From Cannabis sativa (lineage: Eukaryota > Streptophyta > Magnoliopsida > Rosales > Cannabaceae): a stretch of DNA of 64,000 bases. Positions 1-10,610 of the stretch are shown here, piece after piece (position 1 is the stretch's first letter; each line of letters begins with the position of its first letter). The translations under genes and the position numbers were made by a program. The stretch is from assembly GCF_029168945.1 (NCBI RefSeq), contig NC_083605.1:3541280-3605279 (forward strand). The letters are read 5' to 3'. Below the pieces are notes generated by a model. The model did no database searches. It was not told the DNA's origin and saw nothing but the letters and a program-made list of their open reading frames with translations.

Positions 1-1629
1 TGGTGACACAGAGGCTGTGTGAACACTTGAGACAACAGGATTAGAAGCTACAGATGCAGTTAAAACTCTGGGAACAGTGGCTGTGTTGGGAGATTGCACA
101 TGGAATTGAGAGGGATTAAAAGTATAGAGGCCATTCTGGTGTGTCCCAGTGAGAAGGATGGTTCGAGTTGCCTGATCTTTGACAAAGCATTTGTCAGAAT
201 GAAACTCAAAAAACACATTATTATCATGAGCAAAACGAGAAACACTTAACAGATTTTTTGTGAGTTTTGGTACATGCAGCAGGTTGTTCAAAACAAGAGA
301 ATGAGAAGAGTTGGTGTGAACAATAGACTGACCTATATGTTGAATAGAGAGACCAGAGCCATCACCAACAAAGAGTTGTTCATCTCCTTCATATTCGACA
401 CCTGTGTTGAGATTTTGCACATTTGGAGTGCAATGATTTGATGCACCAGAATCAGGATACCAGCAGCTGTCTTCAGGTTGTGTTGTCTGAGCAACATTAG
501 CTTGAGCTTGGGGAGAATTGGAGTTAGGAAACACTCCAGTGAAGCTTTTATCGAATCGATAGAAGCAGTCAAGAACAGTGTGTCCAAGCTTATGGCAAAG
601 CTGACACTGAATTCGATTGGAGTTGATTGGATACTTTCCACCTCTGTTATTGAAATTGAAACCACCACGACTGTTAGAATTAGGGAAAGAAGAGGTGGAC
701 AGATGATTACCTCCATTATAGGGTCTTTGAGTGGTGAATCCACGACCAGTTCCTCGAGATGATGAAGTGAATGATGAGAGAGGAGGAGGTCGATTTTGAT
801 TGTAAAATCGATTGGTGCGATTCGGATAATTTTGATAAGCAATGTTGACTTCAGAGAATTGATCCAACTCGGTTGTAGCAAGATTCACACTAAACTCAGC
901 TTCCAAATCTTGATCTGTCTTCTCGATTCGAGACTCAGAAGCTAATAGTAGAGCTTCGATTTCAGCAACTGAATACTCTTCGATTCGAGTATTAGTTGAA
1001 ATGATGAAAGTATCATATTCTGGAGGTAAGCCCTTGAAAATAGCAGCAATGTGATCTCTTGCACTCAGAACCTCCCCAACTGAAGCAAGAAGATCAACAT
1101 GTTGTTTGATCTTTAACAAGTATTCATTCAAGGACATGGATCTTTTTCGTATTTTCTGCAATTTTGTTCTGAATTCCAGGATCTTTGAAGACACTTGCAG
1201 AGTGAAATGCTTTTCTAGTGCATGCCAGATTTGTCTTGCTGTGTTGCATCCCACCATGCGAGTGAGGAGGCTTTCTGTCATTGAGGATAACAACCAAGAG
1301 ACTAAGAGTTGATCTTGAACCTCCTAATCAAGAAAATCTGGATTGAAGGTATTCGAAGCTTGATCTGCATCACTTAAGAATCGAGGTGGAGGAGCTCGAT
1401 CTTGAATGAATTTTTGTAATCGATTTCCTCGAATTGCTGCCAGTACCTGTTGTTTCCACAAAAGAAAATTGTGATCATTTAGTCTAATAGACATGTTATG
1501 GCTGAAATATACAGGATTGTGATCATCAGTGTTGTTTCTCGATCGATTGAGATTAGGTGCTCCATTCATTTGATTGTTCGATCTGCTGTTGTTCTGTGTA
1601 GCATTGTTGTTGCCTCCAACGTTCGCCAT
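1..1629 (-). pseudogene. Ty1/copia retrotransposon gag-pol, 5' part, with in-frame stop
   Basis: This is the first part of a copia polyprotein read on the minus strand; it runs off the left edge. The likely start is the ATG at 1629-1627. The N-terminal part has the copia Gag signature (an N-D-H-N-F-L-L-W-K-Q stretch near 1460). A CCHC zinc knuckle of the form CX2CX4HX4C lies near 566-608. The protease D-S-G-A-S motif follows near 435-455, and the GAG-pre-integrase G-L-Y-T-F near 120-132, in the normal Ty1/copia order. A TAG at 1326-1324 interrupts the frame within Gag, after which the same frame seems open to the left edge. That makes this copy a probable non-autonomous element, although translation in another frame or readthrough cannot be excluded. 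The rest of pol and the far LTR lie outside the window. Confidence 0.85.
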
Positions 1630-1652
1630 GTTCACAGATAAAGGGGGAAAGA

Positions 1653-1664
1653 GCTCTGATACCA
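1653..1664 (-). other. Primer-binding site (initiator tRNA-Met type)
   Basis: On the minus strand this reads TGGTATCAGAGC, the usual plant copia primer-binding site complementary to the 3' end of initiator tRNA-Met. It abuts the inner end of the LTR and lies just upstream of gag, fixing the element's orientation as minus. Confidence 0.9.
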
Positions 1665-1976
1665 TGTTAAATCTCTCTGCCATTGATGAACCAGTAACAA
1701 GAAAACCAGAACAGTGGAGAGAAACAAGAAAGAGAGAGAAAGACAGTAAAGATGAGAAAGGTAGAAGAAAGACAGATTGAACAAAAGGCAATCTCTCTAT
1801 TGAATGAATAGACATTGGCATTATATAGCCAATGAATTACATGAGGAGAATTAGTTAGGTACAACAGAATCAGTTAGAGCTACTAACAACCAAAGTAACT
1901 GATAACAGAATTAACTGATTCAATGAACAGTAACAAACTGTAACTAACCACCTGTAACTAACTAACACTCCTAACA
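1665..1976 (-). mobile_element. 5' LTR of the copia element
   Basis: This is a 312-bp LTR with short inverted ends: on the plus strand it starts TGTTAAATCT and ends CTCCTAACA. A minus-strand TATA-like box (TATATAA) lies near 1821-1828 and would drive transcription toward gag. The five bases outside it are TGGAG (1977-1981), the expected target-site duplication; the matching copy would lie left of the window, so it cannot be checked here. Confidence 0.8.
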
Positions 1977-2630
1977 TGGAGTAACAAAATTATGTGACTC
2001 TCATTAATAGCATGTGACTCTGTGAGCATTATAGTGGTATATTGATATAGTTGATATCATAATGCAATGCTTATTGTTTAATTATTAAGAGCATAATATA
2101 TGAAAGTCATTTTAAGTAATCATGCTTGGTAAAATTATGTAGTTTTTATTGTAATTTTCTACTTAGTACGTGAATCTCATATTTTAGTATTTTACTATTG
2201 TTTTATTTTTTTAAAAAAATAAAAATAAAATAAGTCATAATTATAGTGTTTAGAGTCAAAAGTGATGATCCATAATTCAAATACAAAACTCCACCAACCC
2301 TAAGGCTTCCTGCTACAAGAGAAAAGTATGACCTTAGCGAGTAAGCTAAGGAACAGCATGAAAATAACGTATGCACGACAATAAACAACAATGGAAACTA
2401 ATAAGGGTCATGGCCCCAACAACAAAAATCGCAACTCAAAACTCGTCTTTGAGAAATCTTGCAAATAAGGGACGAAGCTCTAAACCGTCTCAACAACGCT
2501 TCATCAATGATTTTTAAACCAATGTCAGACTAAAGGTTCCCAGGGACTGGGTGCAAAATACTATTATAAAGAATGGCACCGTAAAACCAACCCTTTGAAG
2601 GATTCGTAAACCTTATTGAGTCATTTAGTG
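1977..2630. other. Unassigned intergenic DNA
   Basis: No gene is visible here. The right part (from about 2400) could be decayed internal sequence of the second copia relic, because that relic's gag remnant begins just beyond it, but I could not match it to specific motifs. Confidence 0.4.
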
Positions 2631-2631
2631 T

Positions 2632-2856
2632 TCAGACATGAAAGACACCCAAACCATCAGTTACCAGATGAGATGGCCTTATATTGCACCTTGGACAGTA
2701 AGAACTTAGATCGTAATATTTATCGTCCTCTTCAGGTGATGGCAACTTCCCATTGACAAATTTTACTTTGTTTATGGTAACGAGGGCAACCATCATTGAA
2801 CATCTCCATGAGCTATAATTTTCACATCTAATCAAGATCTTCGACACCAGACTCAC
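2632..2856 (-). pseudogene. Copia gag fragment (second element)
   Basis: The minus-strand frame has the N-terminal copia Gag look: N-Y-S-S-W-R-C-S-M-M-V-A-L followed by K-V-K-F-V-N-G-K-L-P. This is the region normally just after the Gag start. The frame ends after about 74 codons and the zinc knuckle and pol are not seen, so this is a truncated relic. It lies downstream of a primer-binding site in the same orientation at 3078-3089. Confidence 0.65.
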
Positions 2857-3077
2857 ACCAAGATGATCGCCATGAGAGAGAGAGAGAAAGTAAAAATTTC
2901 AAGCCTCATCAAAGTAGGATCGACTATTTGGCTCAAGAGCCAAAAATCTATTTGAATTACAAAAAATATATCCTTGATTCGAATTGTTTTGTGTTTGAAC
3001 ACATGCACCGCGTGCCATGATCACAAAACAATAATTCAAAGAAGATGGAGAAGAGAATTAAGTTTACTAGTAGTAAG

Positions 3078-3089
3078 GCTCTGATACCA
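3078..3089 (-). other. Primer-binding site of second copia relic
   Basis: The minus strand again reads TGGTATCAGAGC, as at 1653-1664. It sits about 220 bp upstream of the gag fragment and marks the inner end of another copia LTR starting at 3090. Confidence 0.8.
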
Positions 3090-3292
3090 TGTTATTTTTA
3101 TAATGAAAATGAAGTATACCAGACCCGAATTAGCATGAAGAAAGAATAATTTATAAAATAACTCTTATTATTGATTGATAAGAAAAAGAGTACATATCTT
3201 TATTATTTGTACTAGAGTTTGTAATTGAAGATAGTAACTAATTGTACCTATATCAATATAACTCTTGAGTCAATAAATATTAATTACTAACA
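3090..3292 (-). mobile_element. Probable LTR of second copia relic
   Basis: The sequence starts TGTTATTTTT directly at the primer-binding site. A matching inverted end, ACTAACA, occurs at 3286-3292, giving about 203 bp. The outer boundary is uncertain: another CAACA lies about 40 bp further on, and no target-site duplication could be tested because the element's other end is missing. Confidence 0.4.
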
Positions 3293-3419
3293 ACTTGACT
3301 CTAACTCTCATAACTACATAATCAAATTATCAACAACTATATAGCTTAATATAAATAGAGAAGATGGAAGACTAGAACTTGTACATTGAAAAATATATAT
3401 AGTAACTTTGAAAAAGCAT

Positions 3420-3600
3420 ATCGTGTATCTTATTATAAAATAACTTATTAAAGGTAAGATTTTTGCTTAAATTAAAAAGTAGATCATTTAAAAAGATATC
3501 ATACTCACTAATGCAAATATTATTCAAATTAAGAAAGAGCATTAAAGAATAAATCAAACTAAATTCACTTTAACTAAAAAAAAACTCGTGAAAAAATTAT
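3420..3600. repeat. Diverged dispersed repeat, copy 1 (see 6040-6290)
   Basis: Blocks such as AACTTATTAAA, ATCATACTCA and TTCACTTTAA appear in the same order at 3440-3600 and 6045-6290, with the sequence between them diverged. The two regions therefore look like old copies of one unknown repeat family. No terminal structure or coding sequence was recognised. Confidence 0.35.
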
Positions 3601-3754
3601 ACTTTAACTATAATAACGATACAAATAATATGCATAATATTATGCAATTAATACTTTCGAAAATAAATAAATTAAAAATTACTATGTATTGAATAAATAC
3701 ATTTAAGAAAAAATATAAATATTATTTGAAAAGTCAAGAAAACTTTTTTCTTTA

Positions 3755-4174
3755 GGGTATGTTTGGAAGTAACTGTGTAATTACTAAGTACTTAAGTAGG
3801 GTAATTACTAGGGTAGTAATTACACAGTTTAGTAATTACACTGTATTTTAAAATGCAATGTGTGTTTGGATATGAGATGGTAATTACATATGAATTCCTA
3901 ATATCTTGTTTGGCAAAATAGTTAGTAATTACATAAGAAAATAATATTTTTTAATAGCTAATGTTTAATATTGAAAGTTTTAAGTAATTACACAGTGTAA
4001 TTACATTCAATTCTTATGGGGACTATGAGAATTGGAGAGTATAATTGGAACCTCTCAATTACTTCTAATTACACAGTTACAGTGTAATTACACGGTCAGA
4101 CAAATATGTCAAATTGTATAATTACCTCTAAGTACACACAAATTTAATTGCATTGTGTCTTTCCAAACACACCC
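3755..4174. mobile_element. Tourist-like (PIF/Harbinger) MITE, 420 bp
   Basis: The terminal inverted repeats GGGTATGTTTGGAA and TTCCAAACACACCC match at 13 of 14 positions. The element is flanked by the 3-bp target-site duplication TTA at 3752-3754 and 4175-4177. Many subterminal copies of TGTAATTACAC occur in both orientations, as is common in MITEs that bind a transposase in trans. No coding sequence is present. Confidence 0.85.
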
Positions 4175-4177
4175 TTA

Positions 4178-4921
4178 AGATGTAAGAATTTTGAAAACAG
4201 TTATTGTTTTTACCATAAAGAGAAATGGGTACATATTGTAACGTAGAGTAGGTCAAAATAAAAAAAAAATATGAAAGTTGGAATAAGAAGACTTTAAATT
4301 CATTTCTTAAAAGAAATGTTATAAGAAAAATAATAAATAGAAATAAATGAGACAAAGACAATAAAGGAAACTCGTGCAGTGTCGCCAAGTGTGAATAAGA
4401 GAATGCTAATGTACAGACAGAAAAATAACTGTTATATGTTAAACCTCGTAAAGAGAGAATTCTAAATTTAAATTTCTATTCACTATTATTATCATTTATT
4501 TATTTGAAAAATAGAATAATTTTGAAAATGTAAGCTTTACCATTATAGATAGAAAGAAGTAAATGAGAAAATAAAAGAAAAGGCTTAATAAGGTATAACA
4601 TTTCATTGAATTATTTCTCAAAATGATAAAAGGCTTTTATGTATATTTGGTCACAAATTTATACAAATAGCATTAAGTATAGTTTGGTCCTTATCCTATG
4701 AGTGAGTTGGCAAATTAATTTTCACCCTTCTTATTTTATTTAATATATTATAAATTGCTAATGTAAAAAAATTACCATGATCAAAATAAAAAAGGCAACA
4801 AAGTATAAAGTTTAAATTGATAAAATGTGATTTCAAAAAAAAAAAAATGGTGACCAAAATAGAAAAGCAATTGAATAAAAAAAACTAAAATATGATTTTC
4901 TAAATCAAAAAAATATATATA
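4178..4921. other. AT-rich intergenic DNA, nothing recognised
   Basis: This stretch has many homopolymer runs and short frames without any protein family character. No RNA gene, promoter or repeat boundary could be supported. Confidence 0.5.
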
Positions 4922-5704
4922 TCTTTATATATTAAAAGTGCCTATCTAACGTTCTTGGTTTAACATTCTTGGTTTAACAGAATATACTTAAAAATAAAAG
5001 AATATTCTGTTAAATTTAACGATTAGATTTGATCTCCCGTTAAAAAATAAACCCAATAATTAAACCCAAAAAATTAAACAATCTTTTAAATAAACAATCT
5101 TTTAAATATTAATAATCTCTTTTTAAACTTATCTTGGGAGAATATTAATAATTTTTTTATTTATTTTTTAAAAAAGAAAAATATAGATAAAATATCTAGA
5201 AAATATAATATAAAAAAAGATTGATTGTGTTGGCTTAGAGATTTTTGGGCTTGGGCTTAAAAAAATAATAATAATAAAAAAGATGAAATGGGCTGTAATT
5301 AGTATTTACCTTATATGATTGTGCTTATTTTTAGTTTTATTTTTAATTTTACCACCAAGAGGAGAAGGTTGAAAAATATTAGAATATGAAAATATTATTG
5401 GTGCTTATTAGTAATTTGCAAAGAATGTGAAAGTCTATAAATATATAGTTGTGTAGCTATTATTAAATATGAAATGAGATAATAGAACTTTTTTCAATTA
5501 GAAGATTAATGTACATTTTACTATTAATAACATACATTATTATAACACAACTATGTTTTACTTACTAAATATACTAACACATATTTTATTTTTATAAAAC
5601 AAATCGTTCAAATAATTATACTATTTTAATTATTAATTAAAATAAAAAACTAAAATATTAAATAAAACTAACACTACGTGGCTTGGCACGTAACAATCAC
5701 CTAG
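4922..5704 (+). mobile_element. Non-autonomous Helitron, 783 bp
   Basis: It begins A|TCTTTATATATT, the 5' TC plus AT-rich start typical of plant Helitrons. It ends with a hairpin near 5675-5692 (stem TACGTG / CACGTA), eight bases, then CTAG (5701-5704) followed by T. Insertion between A and T with no target-site duplication is the Helitron rule. There is no Rep/helicase coding, so it would need an autonomous partner. Its first 40 bp resemble the sequence starting at 47483. Confidence 0.75.
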
Positions 5705-6990
5705 TTATAACTATTATACACCATGACACTTTTATTTATTTTCATTTTTCCATTTCTTTTATAATATTTAGTTCTACTTTTCAACATTCTGAATTTATAA
5801 TAAGCATTTTTTTAATTCTCAAATATTTTATTTATTGAAATAATTTTTAGTTATATTTTTAGCAATCAAAATTTAATAGATATTAGATAATCCTAATTGT
5901 TGTGTTTCATAAAATTAAGCTTAGAGTTACATGTTTTGTACCACAATTAGAAGTGTGGTGTAACGAGGAGAGTTTCACTTAAATTTATAACAAATTTATT
6001 AAATAATGAATTCAGTAAATCTTAGAACTTCACTTAAATTACAAAATAACTTATTAAATGTGCGATTTTTACATAAATTTAAAATGAATTTATTAAACAA
6101 CAAAATTGATAAATCTCCAAACTTCACTAAAACTATCAAACAATTTATTGTAGCAATTTTAGGTAAATTAAAAAGCAAATCATACTCATTGGCGCGAAAT
6201 CAAATTCCATTTAAATAAAAACGATCATTAAAAAATGACTCGGATAAAGTACACTTTAAAGTAAAAGAAAAACTCAGATTAACACTTCTTCATCTTATAA
6301 CAATAGTAGCCTCCATAATATTATGTAACTTATACACTACAAATAAAAATAAAGTTCATCATTAATAAAAATTAAAATAAAATTAGTATGAAAGCAAGAA
6401 AAATGCATTTCAAAATAAAAAAGAAACTGTCATTTTGAAAAAGTCAAATGTAATAATTATTTTTCTTCCAAGGAAGAATTCTTAAAATGGGTGCATGCAT
6501 TTGTAATATATAGTAACTTAAAAAAATCTAAAAAAAAATATTTGATATTTTAGAAAGTAATAAATATTAAAAAAAAAAAATAAGAAAAAGAGTAAGAGAA
6601 CTCACATCAACTTTTCCATATTATCATTTCAAATTCTTCATCAAAATTTTATTTTTTTTAATTTTAACTCATACATTTACATTACATCATACATCAACTT
6701 ATCTATATTTTCTTTATTTCATTTATAAATTATTTATTTAATATATTTTATTTACTGTAAAAATTAAATAAATAAATATAATAATATCACACACATATAT
6801 ACTGCAAAAATATTTAAAATATTAATATAATATTTATAGCTCAATAAATAATGTTTCTCTACATATAGTTAAGCACTATTCATGAGCTAAATTTTTTAGC
6901 TAAAATAGCTCGGTAGAGTAATATTTTCATCAATTTTTACCTCTTAGTTAAATTATTTAGTTATTAGCTATTTTAGCTACTCTAATGTTA
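5705..6990. other. AT-rich intergenic DNA with one diverged repeat
   Basis: 6040-6290 is the second copy of the diverged repeat described at 3420-3600. Around 6880-6985 there are short inverted blocks built on TTAGCTA, possibly a decayed MITE. No gene is visible. Confidence 0.4.
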
Positions 6991-7091
6991 GTGTTCTAAG
7001 GAAGAGAGAGAGAGTAAGGAGAAGAAAATAAAGTTTTAGTGATGTATTTTAGATGATAGACCAGTAGAAAAACTATTGAGAGTGCTCTAAG

Positions 7092-7155
<64 letters not shown>
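7092..7155. repeat. (GA)n microsatellite
   Basis: An almost perfect GA dinucleotide run of about 30 units lies upstream of the F-box gene. A short related GA tract occurs at about 7002-7014 in similar flanking sequence, suggesting a small local duplication. Confidence 0.95.
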
Positions 7156-7158
<3 letters not shown>

Positions 7159-7439
7159 AAGGAGTGTGAAGAGAGCACGTGCAACATCACGAGGTGTGAA
7201 TTTAGAGAATTATGACAAAACAAATAAAGAAGAAAAAAAGAAAGCGTTACATATTTATATGAATATGTGTAATGAAGATGAACATGGAAAATGAAAATGA
7301 TGATGAAGAATATTATAGAGAGAGTTATAAGAAGGAAGAAGAAGAGAAAGGAAAGTTGTCATTATTTGAAGAAAACAAAGAATAAAAACATGAAAATATA
7401 ACGTACACAAACTTAACATTAAATCCCCCTCAAACCAAA

Positions 7440-7640
7440 GAGCATCTTCTTCTTCTATATATTCTCTTACCTCTTACCATACTTGAACAACAACAACAAA
7501 TATATGTATATATATATATATGTTACATTATTACATTCTCTATTCTTATCACTTCTTCACATTGTTTTTCTTTTACTCTCTAGACTAATCCGCCTTTTTT
7601 CTTTCTGATCTCTCTCTTTCATCATCACAGTGTTATTCAG
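7440..7640 (+). promoter_or_regulatory. Probable core promoter and 5'-UTR exon of the F-box/kelch gene
   Basis: A TATA-like box (TATATATT) near 7457 is followed by a CT-rich and CAA-rich leader typical of plant 5' UTRs. A plausible donor, TTCAG|GTCATTTC, occurs at 7640/7641. A plausible acceptor, GGCAG|GAAGAG, at 9464/9465 would join the leader to the ATG exon. This is inference without transcript data. Confidence 0.45.
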
Positions 7641-7784
7641 GTCATTTCTCTCTCTCTCTCTCCTTTTTCATATCATGGTTTTACAATCTATGTCTATGTT
7701 TTTCTCTCTTTGTTAATGTTGTTCTTGTTGTTCTTTTTTATATTTTTAACTTGATTTTTAGATCCTTTTTCTTTGTTGAGTTTT

Positions 7785-8015
7785 TGAGTGGTGAAAAACC
7801 CACCAAGATTGTTTACTATGAAAAACAAAGAAAGAGAAGGAAAATGTTATGTTTTTTGTCCATGTTTTGTACATAGTACTTCTTCTTTTGTTTGAATGGT
7901 GAAAACACCACCTAAGATTTACTATGAAAAACAACGAGAAGGAAATTGTTTTGAGAAAGAAAAGATTAGAGAAAGAGAGAGTTACATATAGTACTTCTTC
8001 TCTATGTTTGTATAC
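7785..8015. repeat. Imperfect tandem duplication of about 110 bp in the 5'-UTR intron
   Basis: Two successive blocks share GGTGAAAA, CCACC(A/T)A, TACTATGAAAAACAA and CATA(G/TAG)TACTTCTTCT in the same order, from about 7788 and about 7898. They form an old tandem duplication with indels. The function is unknown. Confidence 0.6.
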
Positions 8016-8639
8016 TTTCAATCTTTTCATGTAGAGTTTGTTTTTATTCTAAGTGTTTTGTTGTTCCAACTTTGATTATTTTTTTTCTCAAAAATTTTAG
8101 TCTAGGGTTACTTGTTATCACTCCTTGTTACTAACATAAATGAAGCATGAGGTTTAACCATGTTCGATTTAAACTTGTAACGGTCTAGCGATCTAGCCTT
8201 TCGCGAGACATTATTCAAAGCAACACTCGCGAAATCTTTTTTTTTTAATGATTTTATCCAATTAGTTTTTACCTTTTTAAACATGTTGTACGAAAGAGAA
8301 AGGAATCTGTTATTAACTGGCGATTATTTTGTCGTCTTTCGGTTGATTTTTCTTTTAGAATATGAATCTAATGAATTTATGAAGGAAATGGCGGCGCCGG
8401 TTACAAATTTCACTACCATTATAATATTACTAAACATAATTTGTTTTGTTAAAGCGTTATTGCTTATCTACATCTAGAAAACTAACCAATATTGTAGTTT
8501 ATGTTGAATGAAGGATCTTAAAATATGAAATCAAGATCCGATCTAGTAAGACCGAAAGGAATCTATAGGGTTTATAGAAGATACTTTTATGAAATTTGGT
8601 TCCTCGCTTAACTCTTCAATATATGATGAATAAAGATCA

Positions 8640-9060
8640 TTTATAATTGAATAGTATCTTTACTCAGGAGGGACTCGAACCTTAGACCTTGTGAAAGTAA
8701 ATCACAGGCCTAACCGTTCAAGATGTCCCTCTAAGATGAAACCTTCTAAAGGTATTGTGTAATGCTAAATAATATTAATAATTGTTATGTGTCTTCACTC
8801 AAGAGGGACTCGAACCTCAGACCTTGTGAGAGAATATTACAGGCCTAATCGTTCGAGATGTCTCTCTAAGATGAAACCTCCTAAAGGTATTGTGTAATGC
8901 TAAAGAATATTGATAATTATCATGTATCTTTACTCATGAGGGACTCGAACCTCAGACCTTATGAGAGAAAATCATAGGCCTAACCGTTCGAGATGCCCTT
9001 CTAAGATGAAACCTCCCAAAAGTATTTTGTAATGTTAAAAGAATATTAATTTTAATAATT
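8640..9060 (-). repeat. Three tandem tRNA-like units (about 135 bp period)
   Basis: The plus-strand motif GGGACTCGAACC occurs at 8670-8681, 8805-8816 and 8940-8951, exactly 135 bp apart, within three similar units. On the minus strand each unit contains a B-box-like GGTTCGAGTCCC with flanking bases able to form a T-arm (GAGG/CCTC). About 40 bases upstream is a D-arm-like CGAACGGTTAGGCC. This looks like a tRNA-derived sequence, as in SINE heads, amplified in tandem. The cloverleaf is incomplete and no functional tRNA is claimed. A fourth diverged copy lies at about 13434-13500. Confidence 0.6.
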
Positions 9061-9476
9061 GTTTTTACAAATGTAAGTGACAACTAACTTTCTTATGTTG
9101 TAGCAGTTTAGTTTGATAACAATCTTTTATGGATATTAGTTGTTTATTATGTCATTTTTTCACTTTTTTTTGTATACAATTTCCTCTACTCAAAGTAGTA
9201 GTAATTTGTATTATATTTTTTTTTGGTTTTTTATTTCTCTATATATTTTTTTTCCTGATTTAACATGTATAGTTTTGCTAATATATGCATTTGCTTCTGT
9301 TTGGATTTTCATTAATAATGTTCTTAAAAGAACCTATTTGAAGTGAAAGTAGCAAGCAAACTCTTTCTGTGTTGAATGATAGTGTCATCTAATAATCAAG
9401 ATTGAATCTTTTTATGTTAAAGAAGATGTAATAACAACAAACATTTCACATTTTGTAATGGCAGGAAGAGAAAAAC

Positions 9477-10610
9477 ATGTCAAACAAGAGGATTTGTGCC
9501 CCAGAGAATGTAGCATTGAATGGGGTGAGAAGTGAGGATGAAAAGGCATCATCAGACGACGATAGCTACTTACCGGGTCTTCCTAATGAGTTGGCCTTAC
9601 AAATCTTGACATGTCTCAGCAGATTAGACTACCCAATATTGGCTTGCTTGAATAACAAGTATAAGTCCTTGATTGGAAATGAGTACTTGTATAAGTTGAG
9701 GAGGCAATCTGGTCTCACTGAGCAATGGATTTACATATCTTGTTCTCTTGGGCTTTGGGAGGCATTCGATCCAAAAACAAGGAGATGGAGGAATTTGCCA
9801 AAGATGCCATGCGACTATTGTTTCAATTGCGCTGACAAGGAGTCTCTTGGTGTAGGGACAGAATTACTTGTATTTGGGCGTGAGATTCCTGGACTTGTTG
9901 TGTGGAAGTATAGCTCACTAAGTCATGCATGGTCTAAAAACCCGCCTTTGAATTACCCTCGTTGTTTGTTTGGTTCGAGTAGTTATAAAGAGATTGGTGT
10001 TCTAGCTGGAGGGTGTGACCCAGTAGGTAAGATTGTGGATTATGCTGAGCTTTACAATTCTGAACACGGTACTTGGCAGGTTTTACCGAATTTGAACAGA
10101 GCACGAAAATTAAGCTCAGGATTCTACATGGATGGGAAGTTTCATGTGATTGGAGGCATGTCAGCGGAGGGAAAGAACTTGAATTGTGGCGAAGTGTATG
10201 ACATGAAAAAGGAGAAATGGAGTGTAATTGAGAACATGCACCCTCGTCCAATGGTAGGAAAGGAGGAGTCTACTATGCGTTCTCCACCTTTGGTTGCGGT
10301 AGTAAAAAACGAGTTGTATTATGCGGATCTAGTTACAAACACTATGATGAAGTACAAAAAAAGTGACAACACATGGAAAATGGTGAAGATTTTGCCCCTG
10401 AGGGCAAATGCTGTCGAAGGTTGGGGCGTGGCATTCAGAGGTTGCGGGAACAAGCTGGTAGTGATTGGAGGAGCGAACCACGCAAATCACGACAACAAAA
10501 TGATTTTAATGTACTCTTGGGAACCAGATAGGGATGAGGATTGGAGCATGGATTGTATAAGGTATGGTGTAGGATCTTTTGTGTACAATTGTGCTATTAT
10601 GGGATGTTAA
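9477..10610 (+). CDS. F-box/kelch-repeat protein (SKIP11/At1g74510-like), 377 aa
   Basis: This single-exon CDS encodes a probable substrate adaptor of an SCF E3 ubiquitin ligase. Such proteins bind SKP1 through the F-box and a target through the kelch propeller. The F-box is near residues 32-75 (L-P-G-L-P-N-E-L-A-L-Q-I-L through the Y-L-Y-K-L-R-R-Q-S-G-L block). Kelch repeats follow to the C-terminus, with the expected motifs V-I-G-G-M, L-A-G-G-C and V-V-I-G-G-A and the paired W/Y-D patterns (E-A-F-D-P-K-T-R-R-W). The length is typical of the plant F-box/kelch group with one F-box. The ATG at 9477 follows a good acceptor at 9464, so the long upstream region is best read as a 5'-UTR intron. 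The stop is TAA at 10608-10610. I recognise the family, not the specific target. Confidence 0.92.
   Translation: MSNKRICAPENVALNGVRSEDEKASSDDDSYLPGLPNELALQILTCLSRLDYPILACLNNKYKSLIGNEYLYKLRRQSGLTEQWIYISCSLGLWEAFDPKTRRWRNLPKMPCDYCFNCADKESLGVGTELLVFGREIPGLVVWKYSSLSHAWSKNPPLNYPRCLFGSSSYKEIGVLAGGCDPVGKIVDYAELYNSEHGTWQVLPNLNRARKLSSGFYMDGKFHVIGGMSAEGKNLNCGEVYDMKKEKWSVIENMHPRPMVGKEESTMRSPPLVAVVKNELYYADLVTNTMMKYKKSDNTWKMVKILPLRANAVEGWGVAFRGCGNKLVVIGGANHANHDNKMILMYSWEPDRDEDWSMDCIRYGVGSFVYNCAIMGC

Noticed and set aside
6996..7223. Minus-strand frame with a long Leu-Ser repeat
   Set aside because: It is the translation of the (GA)n microsatellite.
8640..9060. CRISPR-like or regulatory repeat array
   Set aside because: The units are 135 bp, similar throughout, without unique spacers, and the DNA is nuclear plant DNA; a tRNA-related tandem repeat explains them.
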